A stretch of 11,350 nt of DNA from Rickettsiaceae bacterium (GCA_028372485.1 JAOMYS010000025.1:1-11350); one strand, 5' to 3'. Numbered from the stretch's first letter, positions 1-7,204 are shown. Program-made: numbers and translations. The notes: generated by a model from the letters alone, not told the origin.

Positions 1-155
1 GTTTCCCCTGGTTTATCCTGTGATAGATTACGATATTTGTCCATATACATATTTACTGAGCCTTCTAAGAATATTCCTAAAAATTGTTGCTCACTAGTGA
101 TGACATTTTTTTCGCCCACATATTCTTGGTCACCATGCATTTTTCGTTTGCCCAT
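1..155 (-). CDS. 5' part of an unrecognised protein, runs off the window
   Basis: Reading leftward, an open frame begins with ATG at 155-153 and stays open for 51 codons to the window edge. The in-frame codon at 173-171 is a TAG stop, so the start lies between 173 and 155 or further in. An AGAGG ribosome-binding-like sequence lies at 172-168, 12 bases from the ATG, which is rather long spacing. A second ATG is codon 6. The visible residues start MGKRKMHGDQEYVG and are polar and soluble, with one helical-looking stretch (QQFLGIFLEGSVNMYMDKY, residues 23-41). There is no signal peptide and no motif I recognise, so I assign no function. A promoter-like pair upstream at 289-261 and the clean open frame support a real gene. 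It is the only protein gene on this strand apart from a possible transposase tail at the right edge. Confidence 0.55.
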   Translation of the reverse strand, partial: MGKRKMHGDQEYVGEKNVITSEQQFLGIFLEGSVNMYMDKYRNLSQDKPGE

Positions 156-260
156 TTGTCTGTATTTCCTCTAACTCTTTGTTTGATAAAAAATCTTTTG
201 CCTTTAAAGATTATAATTTTTCATATTTATTCTGCAAGAAGATCAAATTGTACTAATTTT

Positions 261-289
261 AGTGTAGCTTTTTAATAAGCTCACGTCAA
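261..289 (-). promoter_or_regulatory. sigma70-type promoter for the leftward gene at 155
   Basis: Read leftward, TTGACG (289-284, five of six consensus bases) is followed by a 17-base spacer and TACACT (266-261, four of six). Transcription would start near 254, leaving a leader of about 100 bases before the ATG at 155. Between the boxes there is a 5-base dyad AGCTT/AAGCT (266-270 and 277-281) that could be a protein-binding site. The call rests only on box match and spacing. Confidence 0.45.
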
Positions 290-408
290 TAAGTGCAGGT
301 TATGGACTTTGTTGTATGAATCGAAATGAGATACCATGCTTAGTATATTGCGTAATATCTAAGAGTGTTAAAGCGCTATATACATTATTCATGCAGTAAG
401 GCTGAAAA

Positions 409-484
409 TGGTGAGCCCGCCGGGGCTCGAACCCGGGACACCCTGATTAAAAGTCAAGTGCTCTACCAGCTGAGCTACGGGCTC
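409..484 (-). tRNA. tRNA-Lys (anticodon TTT), CCA encoded
   Basis: Read leftward from 484, the sequence folds as a standard 76-base tRNA. The acceptor stem is GAGCCCG (484-478) paired with CGGGCTC (419-413), and positions 8-9 are TA. The anticodon arm is CTTGA, loop CTTTTAA, TCAGG, giving anticodon TTT (lysine). The T arm carries GGTTCGAGCC. The discriminator base is A (412), followed directly by CCA in the DNA (411-409). It decodes AAA and AAG, the former being abundant in this AT-rich genome. Its promoter is likely the pair at 572-544. Encoding of CCA is notable because the window also carries the CCA-adding enzyme. Confidence 0.96.
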
Positions 485-503
485 ATAAATGAGATGCATT
501 AAA

Positions 504-523
504 TTGTTAGTAATGACTAACAA
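504..523. repeat. perfect 8-base hairpin between the tRNA and kdsB
   Basis: TTGTTAGT (504-511), loop AATG, ACTAACAA (516-523): a perfect 8-base-pair stem with a 4-base loop. It would sit in the leader of the tRNA-Lys precursor if the promoter at 572-544 is used. Neither side has a convincing T run, so it does not read as a standard terminator. It could be a processing signal for the pre-tRNA leader or an operator. Confidence 0.5.
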
Positions 524-543
524 CCATGCCAAAGGTATTTTAC

Positions 544-572
544 TTTATCGTAGAAAAACTATAGCATGTCAA
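544..572 (-). promoter_or_regulatory. sigma70-type promoter for tRNA-Lys
   Basis: Read leftward, a perfect TTGACA (572-567), a 17-base spacer and GATAAA (549-544, four of six to TATAAT). A start near 537 gives a leader of about 50 bases before the tRNA 5' end at 484. No other gene lies between it and the tRNA. Confidence 0.55.
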
Positions 573-581
573 CAATTATTT

Positions 582-587
582 TATAAT
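582..587 (+). promoter_or_regulatory. possible -10 box for the kdsB-flagellar operon
   Basis: A perfect TATAAT lies 23 bases before the kdsB ATG, but 17 bases further upstream there is only CTATAG, a poor -35. An alternative pair is TTTACT (539-544) and TAGCAT (562-567) with 17-base spacing. Some rightward promoter must lie in 485-610, because the operon begins there; which one is not settled by sequence alone. Confidence 0.3.
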
Positions 588-610
588 TATTTAAGTGGAG
601 ATTTAACAAA

Positions 611-1339
611 ATGCAGCATGATGTAGCAATCATTATACCTTCTAGAATAGGAGCAACTAGGCTACCTAAAAAGCCTCTTGCCAAAATTGGCAAACTATCA
701 TTAATTGAGCATGTGATCTCGAGAATTATGCCAATTGCTAAAAATAACTTATATGTTGCAACTGATTCTTTCGAAATAGCAAATGTTGTGAGGTCTTCAG
801 GTGCAATTGCTATAATGACTGATGAGAATTGCCCAAGCGGTTCAGATAGAGTTTTTGAGTGTTTTAAGAAGGTAGATGAAAATAATAGAATCAAATATAT
901 AATAAATGTACAAGGTGACATGCCTTTTATTGATAATCAGTTGATTAGCACGATTATAGATCGTTTGAAAAACACAGATAGTGACATAGTTACTCCAGTA
1001 GCAAAAGTGAGCATGGATGTAGCAAAATCCCCTTCAAACGTGAAGGTAGTTGCTGATAAATTTCACAACGCTATGTATTTTTCACGAACCCCCGTGCCAT
1101 ATGGAGCAACAGAATTTTTATATCATGTCGGAATTTATGGTTTTAAACGTAATGCGCTTGAAAAATTTGTTAATTTGGATCATGGTCATTATGAAAAGCT
1201 GGAAAGTTTGGAACAGCTCAGAGCTTTAGAGCATGGAATGAAGATTGGAGTATGCTTTTCAGATGAAGTTCCTATCTCTGTTGACACTCCAGATGATCTT
1301 GCAAAAGCTAAGCGTTATTACGAAATGTTAAATCTGTGA
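611..1339 (+). CDS. kdsB: 3-deoxy-manno-octulosonate cytidylyltransferase (CMP-KDO synthetase)
   Basis: This cytoplasmic enzyme activates KDO with CTP to give CMP-KDO, the donor for the inner core of lipopolysaccharide. At 242 aa it has normal family length. It opens with the nucleotide-binding signature IIPSRIGATRLPKKPL (residues 8-23), continues with CPSGSDRV (74-81), then NVQGDMPFI (99-107) containing the metal-binding aspartate D103, SRTPVPYG (158-165), YHVGIYGF (171-178), LESLEQLRALEHG (197-209) and the C-terminal VDTPDDL (224-230). A GGAG ribosome-binding site lies at 597-600, 10 bases before the ATG. It is the first gene of the run that continues into flgI after only 4 bases, so it is probably co-transcribed with flagellar genes. 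Its presence suggests that this organism makes KDO-containing LPS, unless the pathway has decayed elsewhere. No key residue seems missing. Confidence 0.93.
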   Translation: MQHDVAIIIPSRIGATRLPKKPLAKIGKLSLIEHVISRIMPIAKNNLYVATDSFEIANVVRSSGAIAIMTDENCPSGSDRVFECFKKVDENNRIKYIINVQGDMPFIDNQLISTIIDRLKNTDSDIVTPVAKVSMDVAKSPSNVKVVADKFHNAMYFSRTPVPYGATEFLYHVGIYGFKRNALEKFVNLDHGHYEKLESLEQLRALEHGMKIGVCFSDEVPISVDTPDDLAKAKRYYEMLNL

Positions 1340-1343
1340 GTAA

Positions 1344-2450
1344 ATGCTAAAGAATAGTATCATTTTAATATATCTTCTGTGTAATTTGTTGCTTGTAAAT
1401 GCTGCAAGGGCAGAAACTAGAGTTAAGGATATTGCTGCAGTTGAAGGGGTTCGTGACAATCTGCTTGTAGGTCATGGTTTAGTAGTTGGGCTAAATGGCA
1501 CTGGCGATAATTTAAAAAATACAGTTTTTACAGAAAAGGGGCTAACGGATTTCTTAGAGCGTTTGGGTGTTAACGTACATGGTGCAAATATAAAAACTAA
1601 GAATATTGCTGCGGTAACTGTTACTGCAAATTTTCCTCCATTTGCAAGACGTGGAGTGAAGATTGATGTCAAAGTAAGTTCGCTAGGAGACGCAAAAAGC
1701 CTAAAGGAAGGTATTTTGCTTGCAACTCCACTACTTGGTGCAGACGGCAATGTATATGCAGTTGCACAAGGTGCTATTTCTATTGCAAATTTTACTCCAG
1801 TCTCGGGCGAGGTGAAAACAAGAGAGAGTGTTATAGAAACAAATGGGTATATACAAAGTGGTGCAATCGTTGAAGATGAGATAGATTTTGTCTTTACAGA
1901 TTTGAAGAATCTCAAATTCTCTCTCTACACACCAGATTTTGGTACAGCGATGTCGGTCGCAAATATTATTAATGAGAATATTACAGGGAATATAGCCAAT
2001 GCACTCGATGCTGCTACCATTTCTGTAAACGTACCATCACATAGACAAAGAGATTTAGTTGGGTTTATAGCAGAAATAGAGGCGCTAAAGGTAGAGCCAG
2101 ATTACAAAGCAAAAATTGTAATTAACGAGTCAACTGGTACTGTTGTTATTGGTGATAAAGTAAATATCAGACCAGTTGCAATTGCTCAAGGAAATTTGAT
2201 AATTAATGTTGGTGAACTTGAGCTTGGTAAGCAATATGGACCAGATACAGATGAGGCAACGCAAGAGAGGGTGTCCAATTTTGTAGATCAACGTCGTGGT
2301 AGGTCTGTGCATTACGTGAAAGAAAGTGCCACTTTGAGCGAATTAGTTTCAGGCTTAAATAAGCTTGGAGTATATCCTCGTGATATTATCAATATATTAC
2401 ATAACATGAAGTCTGTTGGTGCATTAGATGCGGTAATTGAGGTGAGGTAG
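1344..2450 (+). CDS. flgI: flagellar P-ring protein FlgI
   Basis: FlgI forms the P ring in the peptidoglycan layer around the flagellar rod. The protein has 368 aa, the usual length. Residues 1-23 are a Sec signal peptide with a hydrophobic core and an ARA cleavage site, so the mature protein would start at E24. The family hallmarks follow: RVKDIAAVEGVRDN and LVGHGLVVGLNGTGDN in the first 60 residues, then NIAAVTVTANFPPFARRG, IDVKVSSLGDAKSL and LLGADGNVYAVAQGAIS. The protein ends with GVYPRDIINILHNMKSVGALDAVIEV, the conserved tail. The sequence is intact throughout. It begins 4 bases after kdsB and ends 4 bases before the next gene, so translation is probably coupled on both sides. A P ring implies a Gram-negative flagellar basal body with peptidoglycan, or a remnant of one. 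Confidence 0.97.
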   Translation: MLKNSIILIYLLCNLLLVNAARAETRVKDIAAVEGVRDNLLVGHGLVVGLNGTGDNLKNTVFTEKGLTDFLERLGVNVHGANIKTKNIAAVTVTANFPPFARRGVKIDVKVSSLGDAKSLKEGILLATPLLGADGNVYAVAQGAISIANFTPVSGEVKTRESVIETNGYIQSGAIVEDEIDFVFTDLKNLKFSLYTPDFGTAMSVANIINENITGNIANALDAATISVNVPSHRQRDLVGFIAEIEALKVEPDYKAKIVINESTGTVVIGDKVNIRPVAIAQGNLIINVGELELGKQYGPDTDEATQERVSNFVDQRRGRSVHYVKESATLSELVSGLNKLGVYPRDIINILHNMKSVGALDAVIEVR

Positions 2451-2454
2451 CATT

Positions 2455-2886
2455 ATGGATTACTCAAGCGTAGGAATGCAAAATATTGCAAAACATGAAA
2501 GCTACAAGATCAGCAATGAGATTAAATCAGATTTATCAAAAGCTGAAAAATCAAGTAAAGGAAAAAAGTTTAATAATGTGCTTGCAAAGCACAAAATAGG
2601 TAACACTCCGCAATTTCAAGCAAAAAAAATACATAAAGAACAAAATGGCACAAATATTGCACTAAGGAGATTGTCCAAGGAAATGGAAATGCAGTTTATT
2701 TCTCTTTGTTGGAATGCTATCGATAGAACAAGAGAGAGTAATCCAGAAGGGGGATTTGGAGAAGAGTTATTTCGAAGTCAGTATCTTTCTGAGCTTGTGA
2801 ATGTTGGATCTAGCTCTGAGCTTGGTGAAATAGGTGAAGCAATTTATCAAAATTTTGTAAACAAAGAAGATGAAGAAGACAAATAA
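2455..2886 (+). CDS. flgJ: rod-binding protein, FlgJ N-terminal type
   Basis: This 143-aa protein matches the pattern of the single-domain rod-binding/rod-cap protein that corresponds to the N-terminal half of FlgJ; the muramidase half found in enterobacterial FlgJ is absent, as is usual in alphaproteobacteria. Residues 1-70 are lysine-rich and probably disordered. The recognisable part is residues 73-134: KEMEMQFISLCWNAID, then GGFGEELFRSQYLSELV, then SELGEIGEAIYQNF, equivalent to the FEAMFL / G..EDMYRS / GIG.ADSV pattern of the family. It lies directly after flgI, the usual order. An SD-like GGTGAGG at 2441-2447 lies inside the end of flgI. Its last 17 bases overlap the next gene in another frame. 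The assignment rests on weak pattern similarity plus position. Confidence 0.75.
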   Translation: MDYSSVGMQNIAKHESYKISNEIKSDLSKAEKSSKGKKFNNVLAKHKIGNTPQFQAKKIHKEQNGTNIALRRLSKEMEMQFISLCWNAIDRTRESNPEGGFGEELFRSQYLSELVNVGSSSELGEIGEAIYQNFVNKEDEEDK

Positions 2887-3337
2887 GATTCCTAGCGAAA
2901 AAACATTAACCAGCAATTTAACAAAGCTATTAAATAGCTTGATTGCTGTTATTACAGAAGAGAATGGACTGTTGTTGATAGGAGAGGTATCAGATATTGC
3001 GCCTATATCTCAACAAAAGATAGAATTATTTAAGCAATTTCATGACTTACAAAATGAAATGGATCTATACATAAAGCGAGGGGGAGATTTTGATCGAAAC
3101 CATCGTTCCATGGTCAAGCTAAAAGAGTTATTTGGTAATTTAAATGAGCTTAATTTAAGGAATGAAATCTTAATCAAAAGTAATCTACAAATTAGCGATA
3201 ACATAGTAAGAATGTATAAATCTCATTTGGAACAATATGAAAAGAGGCAGTCTGTCTATGATGAAAATGGAACAGTGGTTTTACATAATAAAAATAAAAA
3301 GACAGCGCCAACAATGGGTCTGAATAATGAAATCTAG
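2870..3337 (+). CDS. flgN: FlgN-like flagellar export chaperone (putative)
   Basis: This 155-aa, largely helical and highly charged protein has no signal peptide or membrane segment. FlgN proteins bind the C-terminal ends of FlgK and FlgL in the cytoplasm and pass them to the flagellar export gate. Features that fit are the size, the long heptad-like helices around residues 44-125 (for example KIELFKQFHDLQNEMDLYIKR), an extended C-terminal tail with VYDENG (129-134), similar to the Y-x-x-x-G turn near the end of FlgN-type proteins, and above all the position directly before flgK and flgL. It starts inside the end of the flgJ-like gene (17-base overlap), implying coupled translation. Sequence similarity alone would not be decisive; a generic FliT- or FlgN-fold protein is the alternative. 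Confidence 0.6.
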   Translation: MKKTNKIPSEKTLTSNLTKLLNSLIAVITEENGLLLIGEVSDIAPISQQKIELFKQFHDLQNEMDLYIKRGGDFDRNHRSMVKLKELFGNLNELNLRNEILIKSNLQISDNIVRMYKSHLEQYEKRQSVYDENGTVVLHNKNKKTAPTMGLNNEI

Positions 3338-3350
3338 AAAGGGAATAGTA

Positions 3351-3363
3351 GAGGTGTAATTTG
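3351..3363 (+). promoter_or_regulatory. ribosome-binding site deciding the TTG start of flgK
   Basis: GAGGTG at 3351-3356 precedes a TTG at 3361-3363 by 4 bases. It is one of the best Shine-Dalgarno matches in the window, and it supports initiation at this TTG. The residues from there line up with the FlgK N-terminal helix, and no in-frame ATG lies near enough to replace it. Confidence 0.6.
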
Positions 3364-6108
3364 AGTAATTTATCAGTTGTACAAACACTTAATAACGTAA
3401 GAGAGTCACTAGAATATGGGGCTGCAGATAATTTGCAGCGTGCAGATGATCCAAATGCAAGAAGAATAGATGCATCGCTGAATGCAAACCGCACAGGTGC
3501 TAGTGGAAACTTATGCACATCTGTAGTTCTTAGTAGGCCAAGTAACCCTATTCAAGAAAAGATTTATGTTAATCAAATCACCACCCTGGAAAATAAAAAT
3601 ATATATGCAGAATTTCTTAGCTCTCTTCAAGATGTTGTAAGTGGTGATGAAAATCCGCAAAATTCTATGTTATCAAGTAGCATTAATGATTTTTTCAATC
3701 AAGCTAAAATTTTAGAAAGCAACTGTGAAATTCCAGCACTCCAAGCATTTATTGATACTGCTAAAACTACTGCTAATATTTTAACAAATGCATCATCCAA
3801 AGTTACAAATTTAATAATGGATGCAGATGGACGTCTTAAAGATAGTATAGAGCAAGCTAATAACAAAATTAAGGCTCTTTATTCTTTGAACAAAGAAATG
3901 TTATCTTCGCAATATCCAATCAAATTACATGATATGCGTGATGCTTTAATAAGAGATATCGCAACGGAGTTTGAAATTAAAACCAGTTTTGGCCAGAATG
4001 GTTCTGTGGAAATTAGGTCAAAGTCTGGTACCGATGTCATCATTTCTAATGAAATTTACTCTCAGTTCTCTTATCAAGGACTTGGATCGCAAGATGAACT
4101 CTCAGATCAAGCAGAGTATTACCCTCATGTGGAATTAAACCATATTAATTCTATGGGTAAAGTAGATGCGTCTAAATCTTTTACTTTTGATAATATGGAA
4201 TCAGCTCCTTTTACTGGTGGTAAGTGGGGTGCATTGATTGAGTTGAGAGATAAAATTCTACCCGAGGCTGGATCTTCTATAAAAGCTTTGACAAAGAATT
4301 TTTCGGAAAAGGTAAATAATATACATAATTCTGGTTCATCATTCCCACCAAAAGGGTTATTTGAAAGCGCAGAGAATGTATATGGCACACAAGTTATGGA
4401 TATAAATCCGTTCACTATTTATGCGGTGAATCAAAATGGTGAGCAGCTAAGAGGAGGTGCTGGAAACTTAAACCCTATCAATATTGATATGAGTAAAATT
4501 GTACAAAATGGCGCTTCAACAATGTCAGATTTAGTCAAAGAGATAAACGAAAAGCTGGACCTTGCACCATCACGAGAAAGAGCGGCAATCGGTAGGATTG
4601 AAGATAATGAAGGAGTGCAGATTTCAGGTGAGTATTTGCTTAATAATATACAATTGCTTGCTCGTAGCAAAGTCGATAATACAGCAAATGATGAACTTAC
4701 CTTTGAACTTGATTTGCAAGGTAACTCTTATTTTGGAAGTAAGATAGAAATACTCGATGTTAGAACTGCCGACGATGCAGCTGGTGCAAATGCTCAAAAT
4801 GTTTTAGAGGATGAACTTCCCCCTATATTTGAACTTGAAAAGGGTGTAAATACATCTGCTGGAAATAAGATAACCGTACAAAGAGCTGGCCAGGATAGAG
4901 TAATTACTTTGGGAATTAGGATTACTGGTGATAATGGTGTTGTGAATTTTGGTGCAGTGTCTTTTAAAGCTAATTCTTTGATAGAAGTGAATGAGAGAAT
5001 AGCATTTGATAGCACACTTGATGGCGCAGTAGGAGCAGGAACAGATTTTGACCATATTGGAGATCCAGTCCCTGTGTTGACTAGCCATTCTAGCATTGCT
5101 AAGGCAAAAATTGTTAATACAAATGGGATAGAAATTGATCCATCTTCAAGCGCACTTGGTAAACTAGTTATAGAAACTGCTGATCCTTCATATAACCTTG
5201 TGATCCAAGGTGGAGATTTTGTATCCAAGATGGGTTTTAATAATTTATTTAACTACGACCAATTAAAAGGTAGTTTATCTGTGAATCAAGAAATAACAGA
5301 GGATGTTAGCAAGCTATCGATAGGCAAAGTAAAAGCTAGTTCTGGTATAGATGAAGTATTCAAGGTAGGGGATCAAAAAGCAAGTGCTTCAATGTTATTT
5401 GCAGGTCCGCTAATTGATGGTGATACTGTAGAAATTGATGATATAGAGTTTACTTTTCGTAACGCTCCTGTTGCTTCAGAAGACGTTGATCTTGCAAATG
5501 CTCTTCCAGATTTAATAGATAAAATAAAAAATCATTCAATGCTTAAGAATCTTGTAGATGTATCTTTTAATCAAAATACAATCACAGTGATTGCAAAAGC
5601 AGCTGGAGAGTCTGGAAATAGTATTGGCATTGTCACCGACCTAACTGGTGGTGCAACGGTTTCTTTGAATGGTGAAGAGGCCAATGGTGTCAATGACAGT
5701 AATTTAGATGGTGGTACAGATAAAAGTGGGATATCAAGAATATTTAGCTATGACATGAAGCCGAATAGCAAGGAGGTTTTTGGAGAATTTGGCGCTTTAA
5801 GTACAAGTCTTATAAATATTGATGCTGGTGGTAAATTGTCAAAATCAACAGTATCATTATCAGGCTTGTCTACAATTGTTACTGGTATAATATCTAACTA
5901 TAAAAATACATCCGAGAAAGAAGCAAATGTTGCTGCAACTGTTTTAGAAGTTACGGATCAGCGCATAAAAAGTTCCGATGGCATTAACAGGGAGCGAGAA
6001 TATATGAAAGCTATAGATTTGAACCAGATGATGAATGCTTTGTCGCATTTGATTAGCATGATGCAAAATACTACTACCAAGATGCATGACACAATGTTCA
6101 GCGGATAA
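3361..6108 (+). CDS. flgK: flagellar hook-associated protein 1 FlgK, enlarged
   Basis: FlgK is the first of the two junction proteins between hook and filament and is secreted through the flagellar export apparatus. The length, 915 aa, is well above the usual 450-700 aa. Recognisable core segments are residues 80-180 (helical, with SSSINDFFNQAKIL and a long following helix), 286-330 (GGKWGALIELRDKILPEA, then KVNNIHNSG; this is the strongest signature of the family) and the C-terminal helix 872-915 (DGINREREYMKAIDLNQMM... HDTMF). The usual NISN..TPGYSR motif near the N-terminus is not present; at its place is DNLQRADDPNARR (23-35). Residues about 340-790 are mostly beta-rich insert, including one segment at 683-760 (DGDTVEIDDIEFTF ... 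AKAAGESGNSIGIVTD) like a small beta domain often found inserted in flagellins and hook-associated proteins. Start is TTG with a good ribosome-binding site. flgL follows after 21 bases. Confidence 0.9.
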   Translation: MSNLSVVQTLNNVRESLEYGAADNLQRADDPNARRIDASLNANRTGASGNLCTSVVLSRPSNPIQEKIYVNQITTLENKNIYAEFLSSLQDVVSGDENPQNSMLSSSINDFFNQAKILESNCEIPALQAFIDTAKTTANILTNASSKVTNLIMDADGRLKDSIEQANNKIKALYSLNKEMLSSQYPIKLHDMRDALIRDIATEFEIKTSFGQNGSVEIRSKSGTDVIISNEIYSQFSYQGLGSQDELSDQAEYYPHVELNHINSMGKVDASKSFTFDNMESAPFTGGKWGALIELRDKILPEAGSSIKALTKNFSEKVNNIHNSGSSFPPKGLFESAENVYGTQVMDINPFTIYAVNQNGEQLRGGAGNLNPINIDMSKIVQNGASTMSDLVKEINEKLDLAPSRERAAIGRIEDNEGVQISGEYLLNNIQLLARSKVDNTANDELTFELDLQGNSYFGSKIEILDVRTADDAAGANAQNVLEDELPPIFELEKGVNTSAGNKITVQRAGQDRVITLGIRITGDNGVVNFGAVSFKANSLIEVNERIAFDSTLDGAVGAGTDFDHIGDPVPVLTSHSSIAKAKIVNTNGIEIDPSSSALGKLVIETADPSYNLVIQGGDFVSKMGFNNLFNYDQLKGSLSVNQEITEDVSKLSIGKVKASSGIDEVFKVGDQKASASMLFAGPLIDGDTVEIDDIEFTFRNAPVASEDVDLANALPDLIDKIKNHSMLKNLVDVSFNQNTITVIAKAAGESGNSIGIVTDLTGGATVSLNGEEANGVNDSNLDGGTDKSGISRIFSYDMKPNSKEVFGEFGALSTSLINIDAGGKLSKSTVSLSGLSTIVTGIISNYKNTSEKEANVAATVLEVTDQRIKSSDGINREREYMKAIDLNQMMNALSHLISMMQNTTTKMHDTMFSG

Positions 6109-6129
6109 GTAATTTAACAAGACAAAAAT

Positions 6130-7074
6130 ATGAAGACTGTTACATCAATATTAAACGCACGTGCAGGTGATAGAAGTAGTGAGATTTCCAAATTATCATC
6201 CAAGTTAAAGGAGAAATCATCTGATCTGACTAGAGAAAGCAAATATAGTGATAGAGCATCTCTTGATAAAAACGGAGTTGGTGCAGTATATGACCGAGTT
6301 CAAAGCACAATCTCTGGCTTAAAACAAAATGATATTAATATACAAATCACTTCTGTAAGGCTAGATAATGAAAAGCTTGCACTGAGCGCAATAAATGATG
6401 TTATGAGGCAATTTCATATTGATATTGGTCGTACAAAGAAAATATATAGCGATGAACAAGTGGCAGATGATGCATTGTCTAAAATTAATCAAATATTGAA
6501 AAAACAAGACAATGCTGGTCGTTATATTTTTGGTGGTAATGATCAATTGACTGATCCACTTTCTAAGCTGGATAAAAGCGGTAATCGCATTTCTATTGAT
6601 TTGACTCAAAATAGTAATGTCATTGATGGCTTAATTTTGAATAACTATAGTGACACAAGTGAGAATACTGCATCTGTAGAGATTTCATCTGATCAGACTG
6701 TTAGAGAAAGTTTTTTGTATGCAGGGGGAGATGCTATTGTCCAAACTATCGCATATCTGAATATGGTAAAAACATCAGATGGCACTGATGCTTACAAAGA
6801 AAAAATGGCTAAGGTGCAGGAAGATCAAGCTAGAACATTTGAAAAGTTTCGTATATCTATAGATATAGAAATTGCAAAAATTGGTGAAGCACACAAAAGA
6901 AACGATATTAATATCCAAAATGCATATAATACAAACACAGAGTTATTTACTGGAAACGTAATTGAAAGAGCTGATCAAGTAAAAAACTTGCAAAATTCAT
7001 TGGAAGTGTCTATGAAGCTTTCACAGATTTCAAATAATAGCTTTAAAACTCTATTAGAAAATACTAGAGTGTAA
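6130..7074 (+). CDS. flgL: flagellar hook-associated protein 3 FlgL
   Basis: FlgL is the second hook-filament junction protein, stacked between FlgK and flagellin. The 314-aa length is typical. The diagnostic segment is NAGRYIFGGNDQLTDPL (128-144), matching the family's GRYLFAGT..D.P. Helices before it (residues 55-125) and after it (220-314, ending SMKLSQISNNSFKTLLENTRV) form the coiled core. The N-terminal flagellin-type motif (normally LSTGKRV..PSDDP) is altered to KLKEKSSDLTRESKYSDRASL (25-45 approx.). The ATG has no clear Shine-Dalgarno sequence, so it probably relies on ribosomes leaving flgK 21 bases upstream. It is the last gene of the flagellar run. Position after flgK and the GRYIFGG motif make the call firm; a divergent flagellin is unlikely because flagellins lack that motif. 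Confidence 0.88.
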   Translation: MKTVTSILNARAGDRSSEISKLSSKLKEKSSDLTRESKYSDRASLDKNGVGAVYDRVQSTISGLKQNDINIQITSVRLDNEKLALSAINDVMRQFHIDIGRTKKIYSDEQVADDALSKINQILKKQDNAGRYIFGGNDQLTDPLSKLDKSGNRISIDLTQNSNVIDGLILNNYSDTSENTASVEISSDQTVRESFLYAGGDAIVQTIAYLNMVKTSDGTDAYKEKMAKVQEDQARTFEKFRISIDIEIAKIGEAHKRNDINIQNAYNTNTELFTGNVIERADQVKNLQNSLEVSMKLSQISNNSFKTLLENTRV

Positions 7075-7204
7075 TATAGTCAATTTATTTTGAATTGGGA
7101 TGTCGTTACATCGATGCTCATCTATTATTTATAGATTTTGTTCCTCGTGCTCAAATCCCTTCTTCATCTAGATTGATTATAGTTCATATTAATAGCTACT
7201 TTTG
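7075..7204 (+). other. gap between flgL and cca
   Basis: This 130-base non-coding gap marks the probable end of the flagellar transcript. It holds a small perfect hairpin GATGT-CGTT-ACATC (7099-7112) with no T run after it, so a standard terminator is not evident. A TTGAAT (7090-7095) and a TTGATT (7173-7178) resemble -35 boxes, but neither has a good -10 at the right distance. I cannot place the promoter of cca. Confidence 0.4.

Noticed and set aside
192..212. AATCTTT/AAAGATT hairpin near a T-rich stretch as a terminator
   Set aside because: The seven-pair stem is only A/T apart from one G-C pair, the T run comes two bases later and is interrupted, and no rightward gene ends before it.
84..275. 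Rightward open frame of 63 codons at the left edge
   Set aside because: It lies opposite the leftward gene with its promoter and ribosome-binding site, has a low-complexity hydrophobic and phenylalanine-rich composition typical of antisense AT-rich DNA, and has no ribosome-binding site.
559..921. Leftward 120-codon open frame across the kdsB start
   Set aside because: It is antisense to the conserved kdsB N-terminus; no recognisable motif and no plausible start signal.
1472..1915. Leftward 147-codon open frame inside flgI
   Set aside because: It is antisense to strongly conserved FlgI segments and is explained by codon bias of flgI.
4794..5228. Leftward 144- and 94-codon open frames inside flgK
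   Set aside because: Both lie opposite the intact flgK frame and have biased composition without any family motif.
7099..7112. GATGT-CGTT-ACATC hairpin as the terminator of the flagellar operon
   Set aside because: The stem has only five pairs and is followed by CGATGCTCATC, not by T residues.
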